Below are positions 27,512 to 35,578 of a stretch of 40,694 bases of DNA, piece by piece (the stretch's first letter is position 1; each line of letters starts with the position of its first letter). This stretch comes from Colwellia sp. (GTDB lineage: Bacteria; Pseudomonadota; Gammaproteobacteria; Enterobacterales; Alteromonadaceae): NCBI GenBank assembly GCA_022969215.1, contig JALJPA010000014.1, forward strand, positions 1 to 40,694, written 5' to 3'. The notes beneath the pieces are model-generated. The model saw nothing but the letters and a program-made list of their open reading frames with translations, had not been told where the DNA came from and made no database searches. A program made the position numbers and the translations under genes.

Positions 27512-28972
27512 TTATGAAAGATGAATAGGCAAGACGATATACGCTACTGCACCTTGGCAATCATCTCTATTGGCTAAAGTTAAACTGCCACCATGGTTAA
27601 CTAGTATTTGTCGGCTAAACACTAGACCTATGCCGCAACCATCAACTTTGGTGGTATAAAAAGGCACAAATATATTATCGCTATTACTAATACCTGTACC
27701 TTGGTCACAAATATTAATCTCGACAATGTCATCATTTTGTTGCCAATCAATGGTGATAACCCCTTTGTTATTTGCCAACATTGCTTGCTGAGAATTTTTA
27801 ATTAAATTTACCAATACTTGCTTTAGTTGTTTTTCATCAGCGTAAATAATTAACGGCTGACCTGAAAGGCGAATATTGTGGTCATCAAACAGTAATAACA
27901 TCGACTTCAACAAGTTCGTTAAATCAAACAAAGTTTTCTCAGGTTTAGGTAAACAACTAAACTCTTGATAACGTAAGAGGAACTCATTAAGAGATTGTGC
28001 TCGCTCAGCAATAACCGCTAAGCCTTCTTCTAAATCATCAAAGAGCTCGGTGTTGTCTATTGAGGAGCCATCTACTGAGGTATTGTTTGCTGAGATACTG
28101 CTTACTGAACCGTTATTTTCATCGATGTTTTGCTCTGTTGCCAGCGCTTTTTGATTTACTATCAAACGAATAAGTGTATCGCTTAACGATGCGATGGGCG
28201 TTAAAGAGTTATTAATTTCATGACTCAACACCCGTAGTAATTTCTGCCAAGCTTGCCGTTCTTCTTCATGTAATAACGTTTGGATATCGGTAATGAAGAT
28301 GAGCTTTTTTCGCTCGCCTTGCTCTAAGTATTCATCGGTATGAATAAAAACTTTTTTCTTATGCGCCTTAACCTCAAACTCGGTGACTTGACGATTTTCG
28401 TGCGTTAATACGTCTTGTAAACCTAAGGTGCTAATAGGCCAACCAGCAACTTCATCAAAACGGTAAGAAAAAAGTTTTTCGGCTGCTGGGTTCATTAATA
28501 TGATATGACTATTTTTGTCCACAGCTATAATGGCAACATCTATTTGCTGGGTAATTTTATCTAATAAAATTTGCCTTTCCCTACTGATCAGCTGCTGCTC
28601 AGCAAGCGCTAACGATAAACCATTAAAGACCTGATTAAATTCTTTTAACGCTCCTTCACTTTCCAGGTGATTTGCCCTGATAGCATGATCGCCTGCTTGC
28701 ATCGCGGTAATTAAATTGGCAGAAGTTCTAAATTGAACAATCACTTTTTTACGAATTAGAAATGCACCATAAAAAACCGTCACTAAAAGTAAAAAGAACA
28801 GCATTATTTTTAAGAATATCGATAACTCATGGTGATACAAGGCATAAAATAAAAACGCCATTGGTAATAGCCCAATAAGTAAGGCTATACGTAACAGCTG
28901 ATTTTCGAACGAGATATTAACTCGACCTTGCTTAATTTTCATTTGGTACTTTTCATCCGATAACACCACCAT
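27512..28972 (-). CDS. NtrY-like sensor histidine kinase of the efflux operon
   Basis: This 486-residue inner-membrane kinase has two transmembrane helices (about 28-46 and 50-72), a HAMP-like linker and a PAS domain (about 140-215: QIDVAIIAVDKNSHIILMN). The dimerisation domain contains phosphoacceptor His251 in LSHEINNSLTP. The ATPase domain has QVLVNLIKNSQQAM (N box), DQGTGI (G1) and PFYTTKVDGCGIGL (G2). The N box and His-box forms are of the NtrB/NtrY type that pairs with NtrC activators. The helices are joined by a very short periplasmic turn, so the signal probably comes from the membrane or cytoplasm. The gene starts four bases after the response-regulator stop. An insertion at about 280-320 is serine/asparagine-rich. 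Confidence 0.9.
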   Translation of the reverse strand: MVVLSDEKYQMKIKQGRVNISFENQLLRIALLIGLLPMAFLFYALYHHELSIFLKIMLFFLLLVTVFYGAFLIRKKVIVQFRTSANLITAMQAGDHAIRANHLESEGALKEFNQVFNGLSLALAEQQLISRERQILLDKITQQIDVAIIAVDKNSHIILMNPAAEKLFSYRFDEVAGWPISTLGLQDVLTHENRQVTEFEVKAHKKKVFIHTDEYLEQGERKKLIFITDIQTLLHEEERQAWQKLLRVLSHEINNSLTPIASLSDTLIRLIVNQKALATEQNIDENNGSVSSISANNTSVDGSSIDNTELFDDLEEGLAVIAERAQSLNEFLLRYQEFSCLPKPEKTLFDLTNLLKSMLLLFDDHNIRLSGQPLIIYADEKQLKQVLVNLIKNSQQAMLANNKGVITIDWQQNDDIVEINICDQGTGISNSDNIFVPFYTTKVDGCGIGLVFSRQILVNHGGSLTLANRDDCQGAVAYIVLPIHLS

Positions 28973-28976
28973 TCGC

Positions 28977-30410
28977 TCATAGTTTATGTTTTTCTAGACG
29001 ACGATAATAAGAACTTCGGCTTAACCCTAAAGATTCAGCCGTTTCATGTCCGTTATGATGAAACTGTGCCAGCCTGTCCACTATGATTTGCCTTTCTATC
29101 ACCTCGAGTGTGTCCTTGTTACAATCAAAAACACAACTATCAATACCGACAACATCTCCGGTCGATTGTTGCCGTGCAAGTCCAAGATCTTCAGGGCTGA
29201 TTAATTGATTCTGACTAAGAAAAATTGCTCGCTCTATCATATGGCTTAATTCTCGAATATTGCCTGGCCACTGATAACTCTCTAGTGCGGCCTCTGCATC
29301 CTGACAAAGCTGAGGTGCTTCTAGTGCGTACTTTTTGGCAAACTGTTTTAAGAAATACTGTGCTAACGGTAATATATCTGCAATACGATCTCGTAAGGGT
29401 GGTATTTTTATTTCAATAGTATTAATACGATAGAGTAAGTCTTGTCGAAACTTACCTTGTGCGATGAGATCGTCTAATAAGGCATTAGTAGCCGAGACTA
29501 ATCGTACATCCACTTGCTGGGTTTTAGCACTGCCTACTTTTTCAAATTGTTTTTCTTCCAATACTCTAAGCAACTTTACCTGTTGTGATAGGGGGATATT
29601 AGCAATTTCATCAAGGAAAATTGTGCCTCCTTCAGCCAATTCAAAACGACCGATGCGCGTTTCTTTGGCATCGGTAAAGGCTCCTTTGACATGACCAAAC
29701 ATCTCACTTTCAAAGAGATTATCGGTGATTGCGCCCATATTGACTGAGATTAAACTTTGCTTATGACGCTGCGAACATTGATGCAAATAGCCAGCAAACA
29801 TACTTTTACCGGTACCGTTTTCACCGGTAAAGAGAATATTCATATCACTCTTCGCCAGCTTGGCTAATTGACTAAGTAGCTGTTTCATCACAGCAGATTG
29901 CGCCACTATATTTTGGCAATCCGTGCTGCTTTGTGCTTTAAGTAGCGCATTTTCTTGGGCGAGTTTCTGACCCTTTTTGACAATCTGCTGAATATGGACT
30001 TGAGCCTGTAAAATATTTAATAGCCGCTCATTTTTCCACGGTTTTTGCACAAAATCTGCAGCACCTTGTTTCATCGCTTCCACAGCAATATCAACACTGC
30101 TGTAACCTGTCATTACCACAATAGGCATATGTTCATCAAGCGATCGCATTTTCGCGACTAGTGCCAAGCCCTCTTTACCTGAAGTGGTGTCATCTTGATA
30201 ATTTAAATCAATTAACGCCACTGAAAAGCTACGCCTTGCCAGTACCGTTAACAACTCCGCCGGTGAACTAACCGCGACAACTTGGTAATTCTGCGATTTT
30301 AATAATAGTTTTAACGTGGTAAGAATACGCGGGTCATCATCGGCAATCAGAATTGAAGCAGCAACTGAAAGTGTAGCTGGAGGTGTACTTGAAGCTGTAG
30401 CTGAGGTCAT
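28977..30410 (-). CDS. NtrC-family sigma-54-dependent response regulator
   Basis: This 477-residue activator begins with a receiver domain (about 19-135; ADDDP acidic pocket, phosphoacceptor Asp68 in ALIDLNYQD, conserved VMTGYSS and KPW). A linker helix is followed by the AAA+ domain (about 165-395): Walker A GENGTGKS (about 195-202) and the sigma-54-contacting GAFTDA loop intact at 243-248. GGTIFLDEIANIPLSQQVKL and the arginine-finger region LRVLEEKQFEKVG come next. The C-terminal Fis-type helix-turn-helix (NGHETAESLGLSRSSYYRRL) binds DNA. With GAFTDA present it should activate sigma-54 RNA polymerase. The likely target is the operon promoter at 35192-35208. It is separated from the permease gene by about 180 bases including a strong hairpin. 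Confidence 0.93.
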   Translation of the reverse strand: MTSATASSTPPATLSVAASILIADDDPRILTTLKLLLKSQNYQVVAVSSPAELLTVLARRSFSVALIDLNYQDDTTSGKEGLALVAKMRSLDEHMPIVVMTGYSSVDIAVEAMKQGAADFVQKPWKNERLLNILQAQVHIQQIVKKGQKLAQENALLKAQSSTDCQNIVAQSAVMKQLLSQLAKLAKSDMNILFTGENGTGKSMFAGYLHQCSQRHKQSLISVNMGAITDNLFESEMFGHVKGAFTDAKETRIGRFELAEGGTIFLDEIANIPLSQQVKLLRVLEEKQFEKVGSAKTQQVDVRLVSATNALLDDLIAQGKFRQDLLYRINTIEIKIPPLRDRIADILPLAQYFLKQFAKKYALEAPQLCQDAEAALESYQWPGNIRELSHMIERAIFLSQNQLISPEDLGLARQQSTGDVVGIDSCVFDCNKDTLEVIERQIIVDRLAQFHHNGHETAESLGLSRSSYYRRLEKHKL

Positions 30411-30488
30411 GTTATCCAGTTCTTTAGCGTGAGGTAATAGGTTTTAATGTCTTACTTTTCAAAATATTGGTTTTCGAAGTCAGACTGT

Positions 30489-30529
30489 CCCAGGTAATAC
30501 TTTATGACTTTATCAAAGTATTACCTGGG
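30489..30529 (-). other. Long hairpin between permease and response-regulator genes
   Basis: A perfect 15-bp inverted repeat CCCAGGTAATACTTT / AAAGTATTACCTGGG has an 11-base loop. On the minus strand (the coding direction here) it is not followed by a T-run, so it is not a normal terminator. It may be an mRNA processing or stability element that sets different levels for the transporter and regulator halves of the operon, or a protein-binding dyad. Confidence 0.6.
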
Positions 30530-30593
30530 TTTCTGCTAAAAGAGCATTTAATCAGTCCTTATCCGATACTTATGTAACATACATTCAATATTT

Positions 30594-33095
30594 TTAATCA
30601 TGATGCAGCGCATCACTAGGCTCCATTAGCACAATTTTACGTGTCGGCACATAGGTGGCAACCAGCACCATAATGATGATTAATAAAGGTATCGCAATTA
30701 AACCGACCATATAACTGCCCTGGTTTATTACCATGGTATCAGTCATTTTATTAACCACCCATAAAGACATAGTAATGCCGATGCTCAAACCAATAACCAA
30801 TTGCCAAACAGCCTTTCTCATAAATAATTGCATAATTTTACTATCGCTAGCACCAAGCGCTCTACGTACACCTATTTCTTGAGTGCGTTGGCTAATACTA
30901 TTGGCTGCAACAGCATAAATACCACTAGCCGCTAAAAATATTGCAATAACACCACATAACAAAAATACTTTTGAAATAGCTGACACTAAAATCATTGGCT
31001 GTGAGATTAATTCATCATAACTTTGCATGTTATACACGGTAGCATTATTGTTCACTTGATTAATCGCGTGTTGTAATGATTTTTCAGCCTCTGCTTGTGA
31101 GCCATTATAGTGAATGGCGACATCAATGCTGCTGTAACCAATATGGTCTAACATAAAGTAAGAGCTATATTGTTCACTGGACGTGCGCATGGCTGAACCA
31201 TGATAGGTATCAGAAACAACCCCAACAATCGTCTGCCAACCGCCCTCTCTATCTGCATCAGGATTTCTAAAAGCACGACGAACACGCTGGCCAATGGCAT
31301 CACCATCAGGAAAGAAGTCATTAGATATTGATTCGTTAATGATAATGGTATCAACTTCTGCGCTAATATCATCAAGGTTAAAGTCTCGCCCCTGAATAAC
31401 TCTCATACCTATGGCGTGCCAAGCATCACGAGAAACCACTTCATTATTGGAATAAGGGTTTTCGTTATAAACTGCGGCAACTCGCCCTTCAATTTCAAAA
31501 AAACTTGCGCCAGCACCCGTACCAGGTAACTGGCTCATAAAAGCCACACCCTCAATATTTGGCATCTGCTCTAAGCTATCTTTTAGTTGATAATAAAATG
31601 CGGTTCTTTTAAGGGTATCTGCTAATTCAAACTCTTCCTCTTCTCTAATAGGATAATCAACTACCGGTAACTCTATTGTAGCGGTGATTCTATTGTTGGT
31701 ATCAACACCGTAATCAGCCTGTCCGGCAGAGTAACTGGTCGATAAAAGAATTGTGGCGATAACAAGTACCACACATGACAGTAATATTTCACTGATTACC
31801 AAGATTTGGCTTGCTCGAGCGGCTTTTTTACCTTGTGAGCCGCGAGTGCCATCTCTCAATACCGCATTAAAATCACCGGATAATGCCCGCCATGCTGGAA
31901 TAAATCCAGTAATGGCAATCATAGCGACAACTGCAACAATTAATAAAAGAATAGCATCAACATCTAAGCTCACTTGCCACCAAAATGGTTTCTGCTCCGT
32001 AGCCATATACATTTGTTCAAAAACAGTATTACTTAACTCCAAACCCCAACCTGCAATGAGTATGGCCAAGAAACCACCAATTGTGCAGATAAAAATACTC
32101 TCAAGTAACATTTGCAATATCAAACGATTACGCGGTATACCCAAGGCAACACGTATGGCAACTTCTTTAAACCTTTCATTCACTCGGGCCAGTAATAAAT
32201 TACCTACATTAATACAAGCGAGTAATAAAATAAGCAACACCACTACTGCCATGGTGATAAAAATAGAATAAAACTGAGTGATATTGGCTTTTTTATAAGG
32301 AACCGCTCTTAAGTAGCCCTCGAAGTCATCCATACGCCAGCGCACATTATCCGGTAAAAGTTTGACTACTTTTTTATTGAGTAATGCCAACTCTTGTTGG
32401 AACACTTCAAACGGCACTTCTTTTTTTAACCTTGCGTAAGCGAATAAGCCATTACGCGACCAATCTGTGGGCGATAACAATTCTTGCTTTATCGGTAACC
32501 AGGCTTGCGCTGTCATTGGAAAAGCAAAACCTTGTGGCATGATACCAACAACGCGTGTCGGTATGGCATCAGCTAAGATAACAGAGCCAACAATATCCTC
32601 TTGTGCCATAAAGTAATGTTGCCAAATATCATAGCCCAAAACAATCACAGGTTCAGCACCTTCAAAATGATCTTCGGCCATTAGAACTCGTCCCATAATG
32701 GGTTTCACACCAGTAAACTCAAATACATTCCACTCAATGTTTACGGAATTATATTTGCGGGTCACTGAATTATTCTGTGTGTTGCCAATGAGTGATGTTC
32801 TGTCCTGATAAACACCGATCTCATCAATTGAATCCATTTCATTTCTTATTGTTAAGAGATCATAGGGATCAATACCAATTCTAAATAAATGGCTTTGATT
32901 GAATTCGGCTTCAATAGAAATTATCGGTGTATCTTTATTCAATAATAAAGGTTTAAACACCAAATTACTCAATAACGAATAAGTGTAAAGAGTCAGACCC
33001 AAACCAATGGCGACAATGAAAATGGTAAGAGCAGTAAAAACTGGTTTTTTATGGAGCAGCCTAGCTGCATATTTTATATCAAGAGTTATAGACAC
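30594..33095 (-). CDS. FtsX/MacB-type ABC transporter permease, duplicated 833-aa form
   Basis: This 833-residue inner-membrane permease has two MacB-like periplasmic domains (about 50-270 and 470-690). Each is followed by an FtsX core (LLILLLACINVGNLLLARVN... about 280-410, and FLLCGVIAIFLAASGIYAVA... about 700-830), with a helix at about 17-43 preceding the first and another near 430-455. That is about eight membrane helices, twice the four of MacB itself, so one polypeptide can serve as the dimer. It ends with the conserved VPTRKIVLMEPSDALHHD. This family, with a separate ATPase and HlyD adaptor, mechanically exports small molecules or peptides. The start is GTG at 33095, with GAGG upstream. 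Confidence 0.9.
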   Translation of the reverse strand: MSITLDIKYAARLLHKKPVFTALTIFIVAIGLGLTLYTYSLLSNLVFKPLLLNKDTPIISIEAEFNQSHLFRIGIDPYDLLTIRNEMDSIDEIGVYQDRTSLIGNTQNNSVTRKYNSVNIEWNVFEFTGVKPIMGRVLMAEDHFEGAEPVIVLGYDIWQHYFMAQEDIVGSVILADAIPTRVVGIMPQGFAFPMTAQAWLPIKQELLSPTDWSRNGLFAYARLKKEVPFEVFQQELALLNKKVVKLLPDNVRWRMDDFEGYLRAVPYKKANITQFYSIFITMAVVVLLILLLACINVGNLLLARVNERFKEVAIRVALGIPRNRLILQMLLESIFICTIGGFLAILIAGWGLELSNTVFEQMYMATEQKPFWWQVSLDVDAILLLIVAVVAMIAITGFIPAWRALSGDFNAVLRDGTRGSQGKKAARASQILVISEILLSCVVLVIATILLSTSYSAGQADYGVDTNNRITATIELPVVDYPIREEEEFELADTLKRTAFYYQLKDSLEQMPNIEGVAFMSQLPGTGAGASFFEIEGRVAAVYNENPYSNNEVVSRDAWHAIGMRVIQGRDFNLDDISAEVDTIIINESISNDFFPDGDAIGQRVRRAFRNPDADREGGWQTIVGVVSDTYHGSAMRTSSEQYSSYFMLDHIGYSSIDVAIHYNGSQAEAEKSLQHAINQVNNNATVYNMQSYDELISQPMILVSAISKVFLLCGVIAIFLAASGIYAVAANSISQRTQEIGVRRALGASDSKIMQLFMRKAVWQLVIGLSIGITMSLWVVNKMTDTMVINQGSYMVGLIAIPLLIIIMVLVATYVPTRKIVLMEPSDALHHD

Positions 33096-33123
33096 CTGAA
33101 AATCCTCGTTTTATGTTAGCGAT

Positions 33124-33891
33124 TTATACCGCAATGGCTGTAGGTGTTTCGGTGCGTTGATCAGCAACAATCTTGCCATCAAATACCTCTATCATACGTT
33201 CAGCTCGAGCAGCCGAGCGAGGATCATGAGTTACCATACAAATAGTTGCGCCTTCTTGATGTAACTGATCCAGTAACGCCATCACTATTTGAGCATTTTT
33301 TGAGTCTAAATTACCCGTTGGCTCATCGGCAAGAATAATAGAGGGTTTAGCCGAGATAGCGCGGGCTACAGCAACACGTTGCTGCTGACCACCAGAAAGT
33401 TGCGAGGGAAAATGATGGGCACGATGTAACATATCCACTTTTTCTAAGGCTGTATTCACCATAGCAGCACGCTGTTTTGCATCAAAATCACTACGATATG
33501 TTAGTGGCAATTCAACATTTTCAGCGACCGTTAAATCACTGATTAAATTAAAAGCCTGAAAGATAAAACCTATTTCTTTATTTCTAATCGCTGCGCGTTC
33601 ATCTCTATTTAAATCAGAGACATCATGTCCAGCTAAGGTATAACTGCCACTGCTGGAAGTATCTAATAAGCCTAAGAGTGATAACAAGGTGGACTTACCG
33701 CAGCCTGAAGGACCCGAAATAGATAAGTATTCACCTTTATTGATAGTTAAATTGATATTATTGAGTGCGTGGGTTTCAACATCATCGGTATAAAAAATTT
33801 TCTTAATCTCATGCAGATTCACTAAAACTTGTGCCGCATTTTCTGCATTTCTTATATCAGTTGTGTTGTTGGTATTATTATTGCTTTTCAT
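33124..33891 (-). CDS. MacB/LolD-family ABC transporter ATPase
   Basis: This 255-residue cytoplasmic ATPase powers the neighbouring permease. Motifs are complete: Walker A GPSGCGKSTLL, Q-loop FIFQAFNLISDLT, signature LSGGQQQRVAVARAI, Walker B ILADEPTGNLDS and H-loop MVTHDPRSAA. The LolD/MacB subgroup is indicated by DEPTGNLDS and the overall form. The open frame starts at a GTG at 33894, but the next codon is ATG at 33891 with AGGAG six bases before it, and I choose that. The N-terminal 18 residues are asparagine-rich and unique. It lies nine bases after the HlyD gene stop and 28 bases before the permease start. Confidence 0.93.
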   Translation of the reverse strand: MKSNNNTNNTTDIRNAENAAQVLVNLHEIKKIFYTDDVETHALNNINLTINKGEYLSISGPSGCGKSTLLSLLGLLDTSSSGSYTLAGHDVSDLNRDERAAIRNKEIGFIFQAFNLISDLTVAENVELPLTYRSDFDAKQRAAMVNTALEKVDMLHRAHHFPSQLSGGQQQRVAVARAISAKPSIILADEPTGNLDSKNAQIVMALLDQLHQEGATICMVTHDPRSAARAERMIEVFDGKIVADQRTETPTAIAV

Positions 33892-33900
33892 CACCTGCTC

Positions 33901-35157
33901 CTAATTTACGCTAATAGTTTGTAGTTTTTCCCAAGCTGAAACATCAGAAATAATAATATTATTTCCTACCGTTAAGCCTGATGTTATTTGAATATATTGT
34001 GTAGATGTTTGACCAAATTGAATGCGTACTTTATCTGCTTGGCTACCGTCTTCTCTCAGTACATAAGCAAAAGCTTCGCTATGTTCGTTAGCAAACATAG
34101 GCCGTTTAACAAAAAGCGTATCTGCTATATTGGCAATGGCAATAACACCATTGACGGTGAGATCTGGACGAGCATCTTTGGGCATATCACCAATAAGCTC
34201 TATATCAACTTGTACTGAGCCATTATTAACAATGGGATCTATACGCTGCACAATGCCAACGATCTTACTATTACGGGTATCTACTATGACTGATTGGCCA
34301 AGCGCTACATCTTTGATTTGTTTTTCCGGAATACGCAGCTCAGCAATGAATTCTCCGCTGCGTGCTAATCGGGCAAGATTACTCCCCATTAATACCCGTT
34401 GACCAAGTTCCATCGGCATCGCTTGTACAATACTGTCCATGGTGGCATGTACTTTTAAAGACTCTACTTGCTGCTGCGCTCTTTGATATATTTTATGCAT
34501 GCGATTAAGTCTGGCTTGATAAGCTTTTGCTTGTGCCGCTAAACTTTCTTGTTTTTTATTTAAACGTTTTATTTCTAGCTGCCAGCGCACTTTATATTGT
34601 GCTACATCTATTTTTACTTCTTCATGAGCAATATGTGAAACGGCGACTGTGCCTTGGTCTAACAATTTCTTTTGTGCGTTATAGGTGAGTAATGCTCGTT
34701 GATGATTCAATTTTTCATTAATAACCGCAGCTTCTTGATCTAATAACTCTGAGGCTAACGATACGTTTAGTGCATTTGTTTCGGCGACCATTTCTTCTAA
34801 TTGCCACTTGGTTTCTTCTAATTGCTGCACTAATTGTGGGTTAGATAATTCCAGCAATAAATCACCTTTTTTTACCTTAGCGCCAGCTTTAATTAGAATG
34901 CGCTCAACCCGGCCATCAACATTGGTAGCTACCCAGCGAATATCTTTCGGCACTAATACCCCAACACCACGAACACTTATATTGAGTTGACCTCGCTGCA
35001 CTTGAGCAAGCAGTAATTCAGATTTATCAACCTGATATGCCGATGAGTTCCCTGAGAGGTTAACTATCAAGGTAAGCGCAATAATGCTAATAGCGGCAAT
35101 AGAAAACCATTGTTTATACTTAATTTTTTTCTTCTGCTTTGAGCGAACAATATCCAT
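33901..35157 (-). CDS. HlyD-family periplasmic adaptor (MacA-like)
   Basis: This 418-residue membrane-fusion protein is anchored by one helix (about 17-37). A lipoyl half-motif (WVATNVDGRVERILIKAGAK and VKKGDLLLELSN) follows, then a long alpha-helical hairpin (about 105-240, rich in Gln, Leu and Ala), the second lipoyl half (MDSIVQAMPMELGQRV) and beta-barrel/membrane-proximal domains. It would bridge the permease to an outer-membrane channel, which is not encoded in this window (a TolC-like protein from elsewhere may serve). It is the first gene of the operon. The ribosome binding site is weak. A sigma-54 promoter lies about 40 bases upstream. Confidence 0.9.
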   Translation of the reverse strand: MDIVRSKQKKKIKYKQWFSIAAISIIALTLIVNLSGNSSAYQVDKSELLLAQVQRGQLNISVRGVGVLVPKDIRWVATNVDGRVERILIKAGAKVKKGDLLLELSNPQLVQQLEETKWQLEEMVAETNALNVSLASELLDQEAAVINEKLNHQRALLTYNAQKKLLDQGTVAVSHIAHEEVKIDVAQYKVRWQLEIKRLNKKQESLAAQAKAYQARLNRMHKIYQRAQQQVESLKVHATMDSIVQAMPMELGQRVLMGSNLARLARSGEFIAELRIPEKQIKDVALGQSVIVDTRNSKIVGIVQRIDPIVNNGSVQVDIELIGDMPKDARPDLTVNGVIAIANIADTLFVKRPMFANEHSEAFAYVLREDGSQADKVRIQFGQTSTQYIQITSGLTVGNNIIISDVSAWEKLQTISVN

Positions 35158-35191
35158 AACTAAACCAATTAATAATTCATGGTCTTGTTAG

Positions 35192-35208
35192 AGCAATCGT
35201 CATACCAA
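35192..35208 (-). promoter_or_regulatory. Sigma-54 (-24/-12) promoter of the efflux operon
   Basis: The minus strand reads TTGGTATGACGATTGCT. Against the consensus YTGGCACG-N4-TTGCW it keeps TTGG, A, G and a complete TTGCT with the exact 10-base gap between GG and GC; only two bases differ (C to T twice). It would start transcription near 35181, giving a leader of about 24 bases before the HlyD-family gene. A GAFTDA activator is encoded in the same operon, which makes this much more credible than a chance match. Confidence 0.72.
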
Positions 35209-35271
35209 TTATAAATTAATGATTAAATACAGACAGTTAATTACAAATTAGTTACAACTAAGCGCATTTAG

Positions 35272-35318
35272 TCTCGATATCGAGATGAGTTTATTGCAAG
35301 GTAATTTCGATTTCGAGA
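35272..35318. promoter_or_regulatory. Paired palindromes, likely activator-binding sites for the NtrC-type regulator
   Basis: TCTCGATATCGAGA at 35272-35285 is a perfect 14-base palindrome. TTTCGATTTCGAGA at 35305-35318 matches it at 12 of 14 positions. The centres are 33 bp apart, about three helical turns, so two dimers would sit on the same face of the DNA. Relative to the predicted sigma-54 start they lie at about -98 and -131, the usual place for enhancer sites of NtrC-family activators. Confidence 0.68.
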
Positions 35319-35578
35319 TTAGTAACTAGAATAACCTTCAGAGATAACAATAAGATCTCTAAAAATTTCACACCGATTGGAGTTAATATAGATTAATTCT
35401 ATTGAAATTTAATCAAGCAAAACAAGCTGGTGTGTTTAAAAAATGATTTATTAGTTAGCGCAACGCTAACAAGTTCAAGAAAAAGGCAGCGGCACGGTGC
35501 CTAGTTACTTATATTAGGCAGCTAGGTGAATACTGCTAACGCCGTTATTGGGCTTGCTAGCTAAGAGCGAGCAATAAA
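35319..35578. other. Intergenic region between acnB 3' end and operon control sites
   Basis: This region of about 260 bases lies downstream of the minus-strand acnB gene. It holds small inverted repeats (TGCCTA-N11-TAGGCA at 35498-35520; AGAGAT-N9-ATCTCT at 35340-35360), but neither has a convincing T-run. An acnB terminator is therefore not obvious, and some read-through into the efflux operon is possible. No open reading frame of note. Confidence 0.4.

Noticed and set aside
31753..32271. 172-codon open frame on the plus strand within the permease gene
   Set aside because: It is antisense to a well-supported FtsX permease, has no domain pattern and follows the codon structure of the real gene on the other strand.
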